A stretch of 64,000 nt of DNA from positions 186,001 through 250,000 of the forward strand of contig JAGFNK010000001.1 of NCBI GenBank assembly GCA_025769875.1, in the 5' to 3' direction. Numbering within the stretch: the first letter of the stretch is position 1; every line of letters begins with the position of its first letter. A program made the translations under genes and the position numbers. This DNA comes from Russula earlei (lineage: Eukaryota > Basidiomycota > Agaricomycetes > Russulales > Russulaceae). The notes under the pieces are model-generated. The model was not told the DNA's origin. It was given only the letters and a program-made list of their open reading frames with translations, and ran no database searches. Of this stretch, positions 42,605 to 54,471 are shown one piece after another.

Positions 42605-45600
42605 ATGTCAGGCAAGGCTCCTCCCACCGGTCCACGAGCTCTATTAAATTCACTAAATGGCGTCCCTTCCAAGCGTCATCCACCCCAATCTGACCTTTCT
42701 TCCTCTCCTTACCCGCCCTCTTCCACTTCCTCTCCCCCTTCATCGTCCTCCCCACCTCTCATCAATCGCATAGGTGCACCCCCACCAACGGGCCCACGGA
42801 GCTTACTCAATGGCAACACGCAAACAAGAACCGCCAAGCCTACTCTCAATGGCCACGCCAATCCCCTTACAAGCCAGACGAGACCACCCCCCACTGGGCC
42901 CAGTACCATGCAACAGAAACCACCTCACAAGGGTAAGCAAGTTGAGATCAAATGGAGCGAACAAGCTCTCGCCAGCACCGTGAGCCTCTCCCATCCTTTC
43001 TCGGTGTGCTTGTCACTCAAAACTCCTCTCCCTTTGCCAAAGTCGCGCACCTCGCTCGCAGATCCTAGTCCATCCTCCAGCGCGGCACGCCCGACCCAGC
43101 TTGCTGCGCCAAATCTTAACGGAAAGACTTCTTCAGGCTGGTCATCGAGTTTTTCGACGATTGCACAACCCGTTCCTCTTGGTCCTCGGTCCGCTCCGTC
43201 TTCCCATTCGAATCGCGAGCGCCAACCTCCTCAACCGTCCTCAGAACCCCCGCCCCCGCCCCCACCATCCATCACTCCACCTCCGCCACCCCCACCATCT
43301 GATACGCCACCACCCCCTCCTCCCCCGTCTGAGAGCCCTCCCCCACCTCCGCCGCCCCCGTTCGATGGTCATCCACCACCCCCACCCCTAACAGAACCTC
43401 CACCTCGTCCTGGTTCGGCACATCCCCTTTCACTTCCTGACCATCCCAATTCCCCACGACTACATTCCCCGACGACGCCCCTTCCCCCTCTTCAAAAGTC
43501 GCCAACTACACCATTACCTCCTTCTCATCCGCCACCACCTCTGCCACCGTCAATCTCTCCACCGCCACCACCCCCGCCCCCAACCTCTCAACCGCCGCCG
43601 CCGCCACCTTCGATTTCAGAGTCGGGGCCATCAACACCGATTTATTCACTTCCAACACCCCCACCTTCCCTACCACCCCCGCCTTCGACAACATCACGGA
43701 CGCATCGACCCGCTTCATCATCGCCATCCGTCCCAAGCATTCGGATACCTCTTCCGCCCCGCCCCAACACCTCCCGCTTATCTGTAACTTCGTCGGTCAA
43801 GGTTGCTTCGCCCGCGCGATCACCACGTCCCCATTCTTCGTCCAGGCCTTCGTCACCCCACGCCCCCCCGCAGCCACGAGACTCCTCTCCGGCCGTTTTA
43901 TACACACTCTCCCTGCCGCCCTGGCCGCCTGCGCGATCGGAGTATCCATCCGAAAGGAATTTCAAGATCCTGTTCGACTCTGCTATCGACAAGGACAGGG
44001 ACCTGAAATTCGCGCTGCTTATGGACAAGGTTCGAGAGGCGGGCGTGGCTGGAACAAGGATAAAAACGAAAGGCGGGAAAGAGACGCTTCTGAGATTCGA
44101 TGGAGAGGTCGTACGTGGAGAGCCCCAAGTCGTGTTGACGGACCCAAGGAGGGCAGGAGGATTCAGGAGGCCAGTCAGTCTTCGGCCTTTCAGAACAGAG
44201 TTGTACGAAGTCAAGTATGAGGTCCGTGATATACTTTTATTCCGTATACCTAGCACATCTGATTCGGCGTCCTTCAGCACGACGAAAATTCTACTGGCCC
44301 TCCGCCTCCTACTTCGGTCTTGGTTACCAACGTCTCCCCATTAGCGCCAAAGGAACAGATCCGAAGGCACTTTTCTGCGTATGGCCCAATCCTCGTCTTT
44401 GAACCTCAAGTAGACAAGGCTACGGGTGGTGCGCTCGGTATCATTTTCATCAAGTTTGGTACACATGCGGAGGCTGCCCGGTGCGTCGAGCGCGAACATG
44501 GTCGGAAGCTTGGGCCTGCCATGCTGGGACTCAATGTCAGCGGCGAAGACTTCGAGATGAAAGTGGTGTTTGATGGTGAGCGTAAGCGGCTACGGGCGGT
44601 ATTACATGAGCTGGAAGAACGTAAGCGGCTGAAGCGTGCAACGCCCATGCCCTCGCATGGCCTTCAAACGCCACCCACTCCCTGGCACAGTTCACACCCC
44701 AGCGCGCATGGTTCTTCTACCTCTTCGCACCTTCGTACACAGGCCAACACTACATCTTCCTCACCTGCTGCATCAAGCCATCCGACAGTCGGTCATGGGC
44801 ACGGCCTTCCACCCAAGCCGGCCACACCTTCAAGCTCACAAGCGAATGGCAGCTTCACGGGCGGACCGCTGGCACCCATGAGTGGCCGCGTGCGCCGGCC
44901 ACCACCGGCTTTGGTCAAGGCCCGGCGCGCGGCAGCAAGTATACAAAGCACGACCCCATTTGCGACCGGAACGTCTGCTGATCGGACACCACCTTCGTTA
45001 CGCGTGCCGTCATCTCGTGGTCGACGCGGTGGACGGAATCGAATGCCGGTCGCGGTCGATCACTATTCGCCTCCTCACTCACGCTCTCGTTCGCGTTCGT
45101 ATTCACTGTCACGTTCAATATCGCGGTCGCGGTCTCCCGCATTGCGTAGGCCAAGGCAGTCGAGTCGAAACATGCAGGCACAGCAGCGGGAGGTGGTGCT
45201 TGAGGTGCTTGCGAGGAGCCAGCATGACCATGTGAAGATCGAGGGGAATGGTGGGCATCTGGGCGGCGCCGTAACAGAGGAGGACGTTCGGGCATTTGTT
45301 GGGGAATTCCAGGTCGACCAGGTGCGCTTTCTTATTTTACTCTCACTTGAAAGAGACGATGACCCAACTATCATCCCATCTCGTTTATCTTCTCTTCGAA
45401 AGGTGCTCCGTGACCACACCGGCTGGTATGTCACCTTCAAGGCAGCAGGCATCGCGCGCCGCGCGGCAATGGTCCTCAACATGCGCGCGCTTGCACACCA
45501 CTCCGTTACTCTCACCGTTCATCCGCCACCATCATCTGCCCATGCGCCGCCAGCCAAGTCAAGCTGGAGCGACACTGAATTAATTGAGGAAGCGACACAA

Positions 45601-47401
45601 ATAATCAGGAAGGAGCTGCGGCAAATGCTCGAGAAGGACGTTGTCGAGCGTCTTGTGTCCGTGCGGATGAGACGGCTCGTGGTCGATTGTTACAAGCGCA
45701 GCGCATCTGCGGTTAAGAATAAGGTCGCTGCGACGGTGGAGGGCAAGCCCGGTGCGGAGGCACCGCTTTTTGGGGCCGGAGCAGGTCTCAAGGGTTTGTC
45801 ATTCAAGAAGGCGAACAAACGCTTTCGAGAGGCAAAGTCTGCGTCCATGCCAGCTGTCGAGTCTGAGGTCGGAACAGGAGCTGAGATCGAAGAGAAGACT
45901 TTCGAACAGACAGAAGTTGATGCGCCTCCAAAGAAGAAGAGGAGGAAGGAGGCCCGATTCGTGGTCACTGAGATAGAGTCCGACGGGGAGCAGGAAGAGT
46001 TGCAGGTACTCCCTCCTGTGCCTGTGCCTGCTGCTACTCCCGCTGTCGTAGAGGAACGGAAAAGAACACTGACGAAAGATAGCGAAGAGAACGAACCCCC
46101 AGTCAAGAAGACAAAGACAGAGGTGATGGATGGGAAGAAACTGGTCGAGATTCTTGAGACTGCTGTCCCGATCCTCTCAGCGAAACGGTCACAGCCTGGG
46201 ACGGAGATCAAGAGGAAGACGGGATCGAAGGTCAAGGCGCGACCAGTTGAAAAGGCTGGCGTTGAGACGCCAATTGACCGATTTGTTCTACCCGATGACC
46301 ACGACTATACTGCTCCTGCAATTACTCAGCTTCACATCACATCCGATCGGCTGTCCTCTCTGTCACCTCCCCCGTCGCCTGTTCTCAGGCCAAAGCTCCG
46401 ACTCCCAACGCCACCTCCAGATCCGTATGGCCCTGGTCTTTGTGAAGACGACGAGGATTTGTACTTTGCCCGTCTTGCTCTCGCGGAGTCTATGGGCTTT
46501 CCTCTTCCAGATCCAATGCCAACCCCTGCTCCAGATCCAGAATCCCCCCCTCCATTCCGCGTGCACTTGACTGGCTCTGCTCGGACAGAGGGCTACTACA
46601 AGATCTCGCATGCGGAGAAGTCCGCATACGTCGCACAGTACGCTACTCGTGGTCCCGCCGTTGAAACTGCCGAATCGCAGGCGCAACAGCTCAAGCCTGC
46701 GATGATGTCGTCTCGCTCGAACCGTGCAAATGCCCGGCGGCAGGCCCAAGGCTTGGAGGAGATCAACCAAGTGCAACGCGCGATGGCGTTGTCCAAGGGT
46801 GAACCGGCAGCGGCTGAGCTATCCATCAAGTTCAACCAGCTGCAGACGCGCAAAAAGCACCTCCGCTTTGCACGTTCACCGATTCATGATTGGGGCCTGT
46901 ACGCGATGGAGCGTATTTCGCGCGGGGAGATGGTCATCGAGTACGTCGGGGAGGTCATCAGGGCCCAGGTTGCGGATAAGCGTGAGAAGGCGTACGAGCG
47001 ACAGGGAATCGGCAGCAGCTACTTGTTCCGTATCGATGAGGACTTGGTGGTGGATGCAACGAAGAAAGGGAACCTCGGGTACGTGTTTTGTGCGCCTTGA
47101 TGCCTGTCAATGATCTGCTCAAGACATAGCTTCATGATAGACGATTGATCAACCACTCGTGCGATCCCAACTGCACTGCCAAGATCATCACCATCAACGG
47201 TGAGAAGAAAATCGTCATCTATGCGAAGCAGGATATAGAACTCGGCGACGAGATAACTTACGGTACGAGAGTCCATCCCGCATGTTACACTGTCGTCCGA
47301 AGCTAACGCGACTGGCAAACGCAGATTATCACTTTCCAATCGAGCAGGATAAGATTCCTTGTCTGTGTGGCTCAGCCAAGTGTCGTGGGTATCTCAACTA
47401 G
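42605..47401 (+). CDS. SET1: SET1 histone H3 lysine-4 methyltransferase (COMPASS)
   Basis: Catalytic subunit of COMPASS that methylates H3K4 in chromatin. Starts [19 protein letters not shown] at 42605. The N-terminal part is dominated by a very proline-rich region (43,200-43,690, many P5-P8 runs). A conserved block [18 protein letters not shown] follows. The RRM-like domain ([21 protein letters not shown] ... [12 protein letters not shown]) is at 44,310-44,560. A Ser/Arg-rich linker and an acidic region precede the n-SET segment ([18 protein letters not shown]). The SET domain reads [57 protein letters not shown], then after introns [16 protein letters not shown] and GDEITYDYHFP, with post-[16 protein letters not shown]. 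Stop TAG at 47399-47401. Catalytic and cofactor motifs ([13 protein letters not shown], post-SET cysteines) are intact. Introns of about 45-60 nt interrupt, for example 44,220-44,280 and 47,090-47,140. Confidence 0.95.
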
Positions 47402-47755
47402 AACGGACAGAGCAGGACCTACCCTACTACCATTACTTACCCATCACTTATGTATCTCCCATACCCCCTTTCCTCTTTGTCCTCGACAGATGTCATTCTC
47501 ATTCATGGGTTTTACCTCGCGATTGCGGATTTTGTATCATCTACAGTATCGTCCACTCGCTCACGTTGGCTCTCTCTCACCTGCATCGTAAATGTGATTT
47601 ATTATAACTTTTTTTCTTGTAGACTGTATGATCGCGTAATGTCTTCCCCCGTGGCATCACACACACACACACACACACACACAGAGAAAGAAGATGTAAC
47701 ATTTTTGCCCACTTTTTCTTCGCTTGTGCACCCGAAAATGAGCGGAACAACCTGC
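47402..47755. other. Convergent intergenic region between SET1 and the ALDH gene
   Basis: Only the 3' flanks of the two genes and a CA microsatellite; no further gene. Confidence 0.5.
47658..47683. repeat. Dinucleotide microsatellite (CA)13
   Basis: Thirteen uninterrupted CA units in the shared 3' flank. Confidence 0.95.
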
Positions 47756-50202
47756 TTACGACGGGGTGAAGTTGACGCCTTGCGCAAGGGGCGCCTCGTC
47801 TGAAAAGTTGATCGTGCACGCACTCCAACGCACGTATTGCTTCCAAGCATCGCCGCCGGATTCGCGGCCCCACCCTGTGCTCTGATGAAGGAAGAAGGGG
47901 CGAGCGGTGTCAGTCGGTCTCGTTCGCCCTCTCAAAAGGGCGCGTGACGCAAGTCCGCCCGCAGGAGGGAACTGACCTTGTTCCCGCCGAACGCAGCGCC
48001 AATTTCTGCACCGCTTGTGCCCACGTTGACCTACCGAAGATTTACAAACGACCCACCCACCCAGAAAGAACATAATTTAGAGAAAAATGAAATCAAAAAA
48101 TCAAAGGGTCGAAACGAACGGACGTCAGCACAGCAGGCAAACCCAGAACCGAACAGGAAGGGTGGTGGATCGGGGGGGTTTTTTTTTTTTTTTTTTTTTT
48201 TTGTTCTCGAAAAATAAAGAGCAAAACTCACGTTGACGATCCCCGCGTCCGAGCCGGCGGGACCGATCCACTTGCCGACGTGTCGCACGTCGCGCGTCCA
48301 GAGGCTGCTCGACAGGCCCTGCGGCACCGCGTTGTTCCACTCGATCGCCTCTTCGAGCTCGTCAAACTCCGCGACGTACAGGACCGGCGCGAAGCGCTCC
48401 GTCGTCCACAGCGCCGACGTCGGCCCGGGCTTGGACCTGGGCGCCGCGATCGTCGGGCGCACAAAGTGGCCGCGGTCGAGCGGCGCCGGCAGATCCTCGT
48501 ATCGTCCGCCGTCTTGGCCGGCGCCGACGAGGATGTGCGCGTCGGCCGCTTTCAGCTCCGCTATGGCGTTGTCGAAGATGTCGAGCGCGGCGCGCGAGTG
48601 CAGCGGGCCCAGCAGCGTGCGCGGGTCCAGCGGGTCTCCGGGACGCAGCGCGGGGGAGGCGTAGAGCGTCCGCAGACGCGAGAGGAATTCTGGCGCGATG
48701 GCGCGATGGAGGTAGAGGCGGCGCGTGGAAGTGCACCGCTGACCGGCTGTTCCCACTGAGCCAAAGAAGACGGCCGGCACGGCGAGTGAAAGGTCAGCGT
48801 CGGGCATGACTATCGCGGCTGAAACGTCACGTGGGGAAGTGTGAACGAAACGCGAGAGAAAGGGGGGGGGGCGGGACGAACCGTTATTCCCGCCCAGCTC
48901 GAGAAGGACTTTGCCAAACCTGGACTGGACGCTCTTGCCCACGATCCTTCCGACATTCTCACTTCCGGTGAAAGAAACTGGGGGAAGGGGGGGGGGCAAA
49001 TTAAGCATTTTTCTGAGCCAACTACCGAGAGAGGGATATACCCATGTCTACATCTCTGCTCTGCGTTAAAGCCTCACCGACGTCCTTCCCGCCCGTGACG
49101 AGACCAGCAACAGCACCGGGTACGTTGTTCTTCTCCAAGACGCCCGAGACGATCTTGGTCACCGCGATGGAGCACAAGGGCGTGGTCGGGGAAGGCTTCC
49201 AGATGGTGGCATTGCCCGCTGCCATCGAGATGGCAAGATTCCTGTAATATTCACGCGTTGACCGATTTGTGTTTTTAACGCGGGAGCATCAATACCAGCC
49301 ATATACAGCAACGGGAAAGTTAAAAGCGGAAAGGACGCCGAGGACGCCGAGCGGATTTGGGACTGGACAACAGGGATGAGCGAGGATGAAACGAAAGCGG
49401 TCCGACTCGCCTTCGAGTATTGTATGGCCTGGCCGTTCCGAGTTGATCACCCTCCCGTTCATCGTCCTCGAAAGCCCAACCGCGTAATCACACTGCAGCG
49501 TTCAGAAATCCAAATATCTGCGCGGGGGGGCGAGGGCCCAATGCCAAAACGCCGCCGCAGGGCAACACTCACAATATCGACGAATTCCTGGACCTCGCCT
49601 ACTCCCTCGGTTCGGATTTTCCCCATTTCGAGGGAAACGAGCGCGCCAAGCTCATCGCGCTGTAGTGGCGCGTACGGCTCGGAGAGCATGCAATGAATAA
49701 AAATGACGACGCACCTTGGCAGCGAGAGCCTCGCGGATCTGGCGAATGATATCGCCTCTCCTGGGGGCGGGTATGCTCCTGAAGTAGATGTACGCTTCCC
49801 TAGTTCTCTCCAATGCGCCATGAAGCTCTGCTGGTGAGGCCTGCGGGATGATATGTATGTAAGTATGTTAACAAGTAGGTAGACAAGCAAGACACGCGCG
49901 ATGCTCCAGCGCACACCCCGCTCAGCGGGGGCCTGCCGAAAGGTGGAAGAAAGGAAAAAGAAAAAACTTACGGATTTGACGTCGGCGAGGACCTCACCCG
50001 TGGCCGGACAAACGCTCTGCAAAAGGTCGCCGGACCCCTTCCACTCCCCGTCGTAGACGCCGGGCAGCTCCGTCGGGGTCGTCGGTATGTCGAGTGCGCT
50101 GAGCACGGCAGATGCCCTGCTTGAGAGAAGACGATGATGACGCGACGGACGCGACGATGGCGGGGTGGAGAGCTTTGCCAGTGTCCTTCGAGCGAGCCAC
50201 AT
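47756..50202 (-). CDS. ALDH7-type (antiquitin-like) aldehyde dehydrogenase, probably mitochondrial
   Basis: NAD-dependent oxidation of an aldehyde or semialdehyde to an acid. The first residues ([15 protein letters not shown], Arg- and Ser-rich, no acidic residues) look like a mitochondrial presequence. Following exons give [90 protein letters not shown], the general-base motif LLELGGNNG, the catalytic Cys in [52 protein letters not shown] and [20 protein letters not shown], ending [10 protein letters not shown]. The 'GGNN' form and the final WKQY...CTINFS block are specific to ALDH7 relatives. Exons at 48,240-48,780 are very GC-rich; the neighbouring intron has a 24-nt T run on the plus strand (48179-48202). 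Physiological substrate cannot be deduced. Confidence 0.9.
48179..48202. repeat. 24-nt T homopolymer in an ALDH intron
   Basis: Preceded by a G run, located in the intron between the SDAGIVN and [10 protein letters not shown] exons of the minus-strand ALDH gene. Confidence 0.95.
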
Positions 50203-50756
50203 GGTGGTCAGCTAGAAAATGTTCTTTGATTTGATTTCTTTACCAAGTGGACGCGAAGGTCGAAAGATCCGATCCGACACCCCGTGGTCTCACATGGATG
50301 GACGGACCAACAAGGCGGGCGATAAATCCCTACAAGAGTTTGAACTTCCCGTCGCGTTCATCGTCCCTTATCAATGATAAATAAAGATGTAGAGTAGATA
50401 TTGTCTGTAGTTCGGTTCGTAACTGCCCTCTTCCACTTTGACGGACGGACATGTGTAACCGGAGGTGCGTCTCCACAACTTTGAGTTGGACGGGGCTTCG
50501 CGCTGTCAACGGCTCGACCCATCTCTTTAGTCACGACTCGTTGTTTACAATACACCACTGCGCGTGGCGGGGTAGCTACAATAACTAGACAGGGGGATAG
50601 AACTAGTCCTAGTTGAGTGATCGAAACAAATTACAGGCCTGTAAATTCGAAAAAAGAAAGGTATATGTATGTGACAACTAAGGTGTGGTTCATGCCAAAG
50701 GAATAAAAGACAAGACGGTACCTGCTACGGCTTGTAAGGTAATGGCGATATTGAAG
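50203..50756. other. Intergenic: ALDH promoter and 3' flank of the F-box gene
   Basis: No gene, repeat or RNA recognised. Confidence 0.5.
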
Positions 50757-53024
50757 TCATGTAAACAACGCAGTATCAAGGTTCTGCGTAAAGTCTAGAA
50801 CAACAATCCGTCGATCGTGCGACGTGCTGGGCCACGCGTGTGATGAGCACCATTGCCGGCATATACATCACGGCAACACACCCACCTTACAATCCGATGG
50901 ACATCAAACTTGACGTCAAAGATATGACCCAGATGGTGACGTTTGAATTGCCGTACCGTGCGACCGGTTCGGAGGTCCCATACCTTGACCACTTTATCAT
51001 AGCTCGCGCTCACAAGGCGTCCCGAAGCGGGGTCAAGGGCGAGGGCACGCACAAGCGCATCGTGTCCGACCAGTGTACGTATACACTCGCCAGTCATCGC
51101 GTCCCACACCTTGATATTACAATCGCTCGAGCCGGACACGATGTAATTGTCCTGTCATCACAAGTCAAGAACACGTCAGTGGGCCGGCAGACATCGGTAA
51201 AAAAAAGAGGGATACCTTGAACTCGATACACGCCAAACCGCGATCGTGCCCATCAAAGGTGCGCAGGCAGGTACCGCGCTCAATGTCCCAGAGCATCATC
51301 TTTGTATCCCCGCTGGCGCTCACGATCAAGCCGTTCTGTAATCCGATGGCATTGACAGGACCTTCATGTCCGGAAAAGGTGCGGTGTAACTCCAGCGTTT
51401 TACGGTTCCACACGCGTATCTTTGTGTCCTTCGAACTGTTGGGTTGTCAGTGAGCAGCCTCAATAGCCGAGATGACGATCCCACTCACCAGCTCACAATC
51501 CATTGCTCATCAACACGAAGGTCCAACACACCATCGAGGTGCCCTCTTAACACAGCTCGAACCTCTGCACGCACCTCGCCCCCCTCCTCAATCCAGATGT
51601 CCCAAACGCACGCCCTCCGATCACTACTACCGCTGACCATGAACCCCTTCTTTCCGTGTCCCATGATGTCCCAATCTTTCTCGAACTTTAAACAGAGAAC
51701 GCTACCATAATGGCCTCTAAAAGTGCCGAGACAGCGGCCAGTGCGGAAATCCCACACCTTGATCGACTGATCACGCGAGCCAGAGATGATTCGCTTGCTA
51801 TCGAATTCGAGACAATAGACGCTATCATCATGCCCACTGAGGTACGAGGGTTGTGGGTCTGAACTTGCCCAGCGTTCGTCCAGGGAATAACGGGTCTGAT
51901 ACAATTCACGCCACGGGAGGGACAGCGGAACATTCATCGAAATGGTGAGAGGGAGGAAGGAGTCGCTGGGATGTTCTGGACTCCAAGGTGACGGTGCACG
52001 CGTAACCGAGCGCGTGTGGACGAGGGTCCGCGTCCGCGAGTCGCGCATACCGATTGGGGGACCTACGGAGGGTTCGCTACACGCACTGCCCCTGGGGGTG
52101 TGACTCCTCAGCCTGTCTGGGGGTGTGAGGACTGGTAGGGCTCTCTGAGAGTTCTTCCGACAGGGGAAGGCGTCCAGCCTCGGGCGATGGCACGGTCCAG
52201 ATCAATGTCCCAACCTTGGCGACGGTAAAAGAGTTCACGCCAGACAGCGTTGTCATTGGCCAGGACATTCCATGTGCGTGAGACGCTCTGACAGGCGATT
52301 ACGGACGAAAGATCGAGGAAGCATAGGAGGTAGATGGCGATCTCAAATGGGAGATAGGACAAGAAGTCTAGCGAACCTATGATTTCAAAACGGTGCTTGG
52401 ACAGAAAATGTGAAACGAACCAATAACTATCGGTGGGGATTGTGATGCATGATAGTGATCAACGAAGCATGCCTCGTCAATGAGCTCGCCTTCCTCCCCA
52501 TCGAGGGGCTGGAGGTCTGCATAGCCGATGTTGGAGGGCAATGTGTAGGGTTTCCGGCGGCCAGCTTTGCGTCTACTTTTGCGGGATGGAGAGGAGAGGG
52601 CACCCCAGAGGCGAGGGAGTAGACATTTCATGGATTTGCCTGTCTGAGAAGTTTGATTGTCGCTCGGAGCTAGCGCAACACGATACGAGGAAGGGGAGCC
52701 TGGCGCTGTGTTATAACGCCTGCCAGTGGATGAGGCCGACCAACGTGGGGGAGAAAAGAGTTGGGGTTGGGATCTCCCCGGAAGTGATCCGAAAGGGTAA
52801 GAGGAGCGATCAGGACCAGAGCTGGGCAGGTTGATTATGGAAAAGTCAAAAGAGGAAGAGGGAGAGGGCGGCCGGGTGATGGTGAGTGTCCGTTGTACGG
52901 AGAACGGTGAACCGTCGATGATGTCAAAGTCATCTGAACTGTCGTTGTAGAGGCGAGGTGGGTACTGTGGGGAGTAAGACGATGAGGGCGTCCGGGAGAC
53001 CGAGAAGGGAGTTCGCATGTGCAC
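50757..53024 (-). CDS. F-box/WD40-repeat protein, probable SCF substrate adaptor
   Basis: Likely substrate receptor of an SCF ubiquitin ligase. N-terminal exon (start 53024, MHMRTPFSVSRTPSSS) is Ser/Pro-rich with basic patches. The F-box is in the second exon: LPFEIAIYLLCFLDLSSVIAC then SVSRTWNVLANDNAVWREL. WD40 blades follow: LSGHDDSVYCLEFDSKRIIS with KVWDFRTGRCLGTF, FRGHYGSVLCLKFEKDW, SGSSDRRACVWDI, LRGHLDGVLDLRVDE, KTLELHRTFSGHEGPVNAI, ASGDTKMMLWDIERGTCL, SGSSDCNIKVWDAMTGECI and LVSASYDKVVKVWDLRTG, ending DFTQNLDTALFT at a TGA (50757-50759). About seven blades are visible. The layout matches Cdc4/Met30/Pof-type proteins; the exact ortholog is not determinable. A splice acceptor (TCTCTTGCAG) just upstream of the ATG suggests a 5' UTR intron. 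Confidence 0.87.
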
Positions 53025-53293
53025 TGCAAGAGAGGAAAGAGAATAAGTGAGCGCGTCTCTTTACTCGTCCCTTTTGATGGTTCACTCACTCCACGACGAC
53101 CCACGCGACCGTTCACTCGAATCCACCTTCACAATCCCCCAAGCATGGCGAACCCAAGATAACGTTGGTTCGTGCCTTTTCTGATCATAAAATCCCACCG
53201 CCCACCGCTGCTTCTTCCTCCTGTTCGTTTCGCCCGCCCGCCCGTTCGTTTGCTCACCTCCCTCTCAATATAGACGGGCTCGCGACCTCGGGC

Positions 53294-53707
53294 ATGTTTC
53301 TCGCAGGTCTCATCATGGTTACTCGAAACAGGTCAGCAGCTCGCTTTCTTCCCAATCTCAGATCTCTGAATACCCTATCACCACCGACACGCACGCAATC
53401 CCCGTCATGTCACTCACTCACATCCGCATGGCTGTACAGGATCCTCGCTTGGCCCTCTCTCCTTCTCGGCCTCAGCGCCTGGATCAATCAGCACCCGCTC
53501 CGCACCAAGGAAGGAGGTACACCGCCTATCGGAAATCTGATGCACGTCTTCTCCACCCCTCGTGTCACGCTTGCGGTGCTCAATCCATTCTTCCTCCTAC
53601 CCCACCCAAACAGGTTGGCACTTACAGCTGTTATTGCGGCCTATCTTCCCCTCTTCGTAAAACCTGCGTTTGCTGCCGGTGCGAGACAGGTCCCGTTGGA
53701 CCCGTAG
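53294..53707 (+). CDS. Small multi-span membrane protein, Asterix (WDR83OS)-like
   Basis: Two coding parts: MFLAGLIMVTRNR, an intron from GTCAGC at about 53,332 to GTACAG at about 53,439, then ILAWPSLLLGLSAWINQHPL, RTKEG, PPIGNLM and AVIAAYLPLFVKPAFA, ending VPLDP at TAG 53705-53707. Three hydrophobic segments with a short polar loop (NQHPLRTKEG) match fungal Asterix-family proteins, which in animals are part of an ER membrane-protein chaperone (PAT) complex. A splice acceptor (CTCAATATAG) lies at about 53,271, so an upstream coding exon is likely; I could not find it with a normal donor, so the true N-terminus is uncertain. Overlaps no neighbour and is divergent from the F-box gene. Confidence 0.6.
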   Translation: MFLAGLIMVTRNRSAARFLPNLRSLNTLSPPTRTQSPSCHSLTSAWLYRILAWPSLLLGLSAWINQHPLRTKEGGTPPIGNLMHVFSTPRVTLAVLNPFFLLPHPNRLALTAVIAAYLPLFVKPAFAAGARQVPLDP

Positions 53708-54471
53708 TGCGTCGTGGTTGCGTTCCATTTGTGTCGCAAACCCCCCCCCCCTGTTTTTCCACGGCCGTTCTTTTGGAAAACATTTTGAACTCTGGAAAAC
53801 CTGTGTGAGGTGAGCGGCCGGCGTAATGCATATTCCTTACGGAGCAGGAGTAAGTCGAGGGAATCACGATCGGGAACAACGCATACCTGCTTGGGCCCTA
53901 GGGTTCGAGGAATCTGTGGCGTCGCATATGTACCCTGGGTTGTCGTTTGAAGGCACTCTTGCGCCCATCATGCACAGCCAAAATTGACTAGACTTGTGGC
54001 ACGCTTGGACATGTCCAAGTTCCTCTCCGTACACCGCGACGACGTCAAGTTGCAATTCGCAACCCCAAGTCGTTGACTCTTCAACAGGGATGGCTTAAAG
54101 ATCGTTGGATTTCGATGCTTGATGAGTAAGGAAGGTAGGGGGTTAGACTACCGCCGGCAACACGTTGTCACTAGACGTGTCCAGACACGAGGCACTTGGC
54201 ATACTCGACAACAATCACTTAGATTATAACCGATTCAAATAGAATGTGAATCAACTCATCAGAAGTTATTCAAAGATGCGTTTTGCATTCGGCCATGCGT
54301 CCCAACTGGGCACTACCAAGCACGGATAATGAGGACAATAACATCCTCATTATCCATGCTCAGTAGTGCCTGGTTGGGATGCATGGCCGAGGGCATCACT
54401 GAGGCTTGCCAGGTTAGATTGGGAACGATGATAACCATGCCAGCACTGTACTCATTTGACACAGACAACTC
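53708..54471. other. Convergent intergenic region with a large hairpin
   Basis: 3' flanks of the small membrane-protein gene and JIP5. No coding gene recognised; the main feature is the long foldback at 54285-54394. Confidence 0.5.
54285..54394. repeat. Long imperfect inverted repeat (foldback, MITE-like)
   Basis: A 51-bp left arm (54285-54335) and a 51-bp right arm (54344-54394) are reverse complements at 43 of 51 positions, separated by an 8-nt loop. The innermost 10 bp (GATAATGAGGA side) pair perfectly. No clear target duplication flanks it. It could be a foldback transposon or a structured 3' end of either converging gene. Confidence 0.85.
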
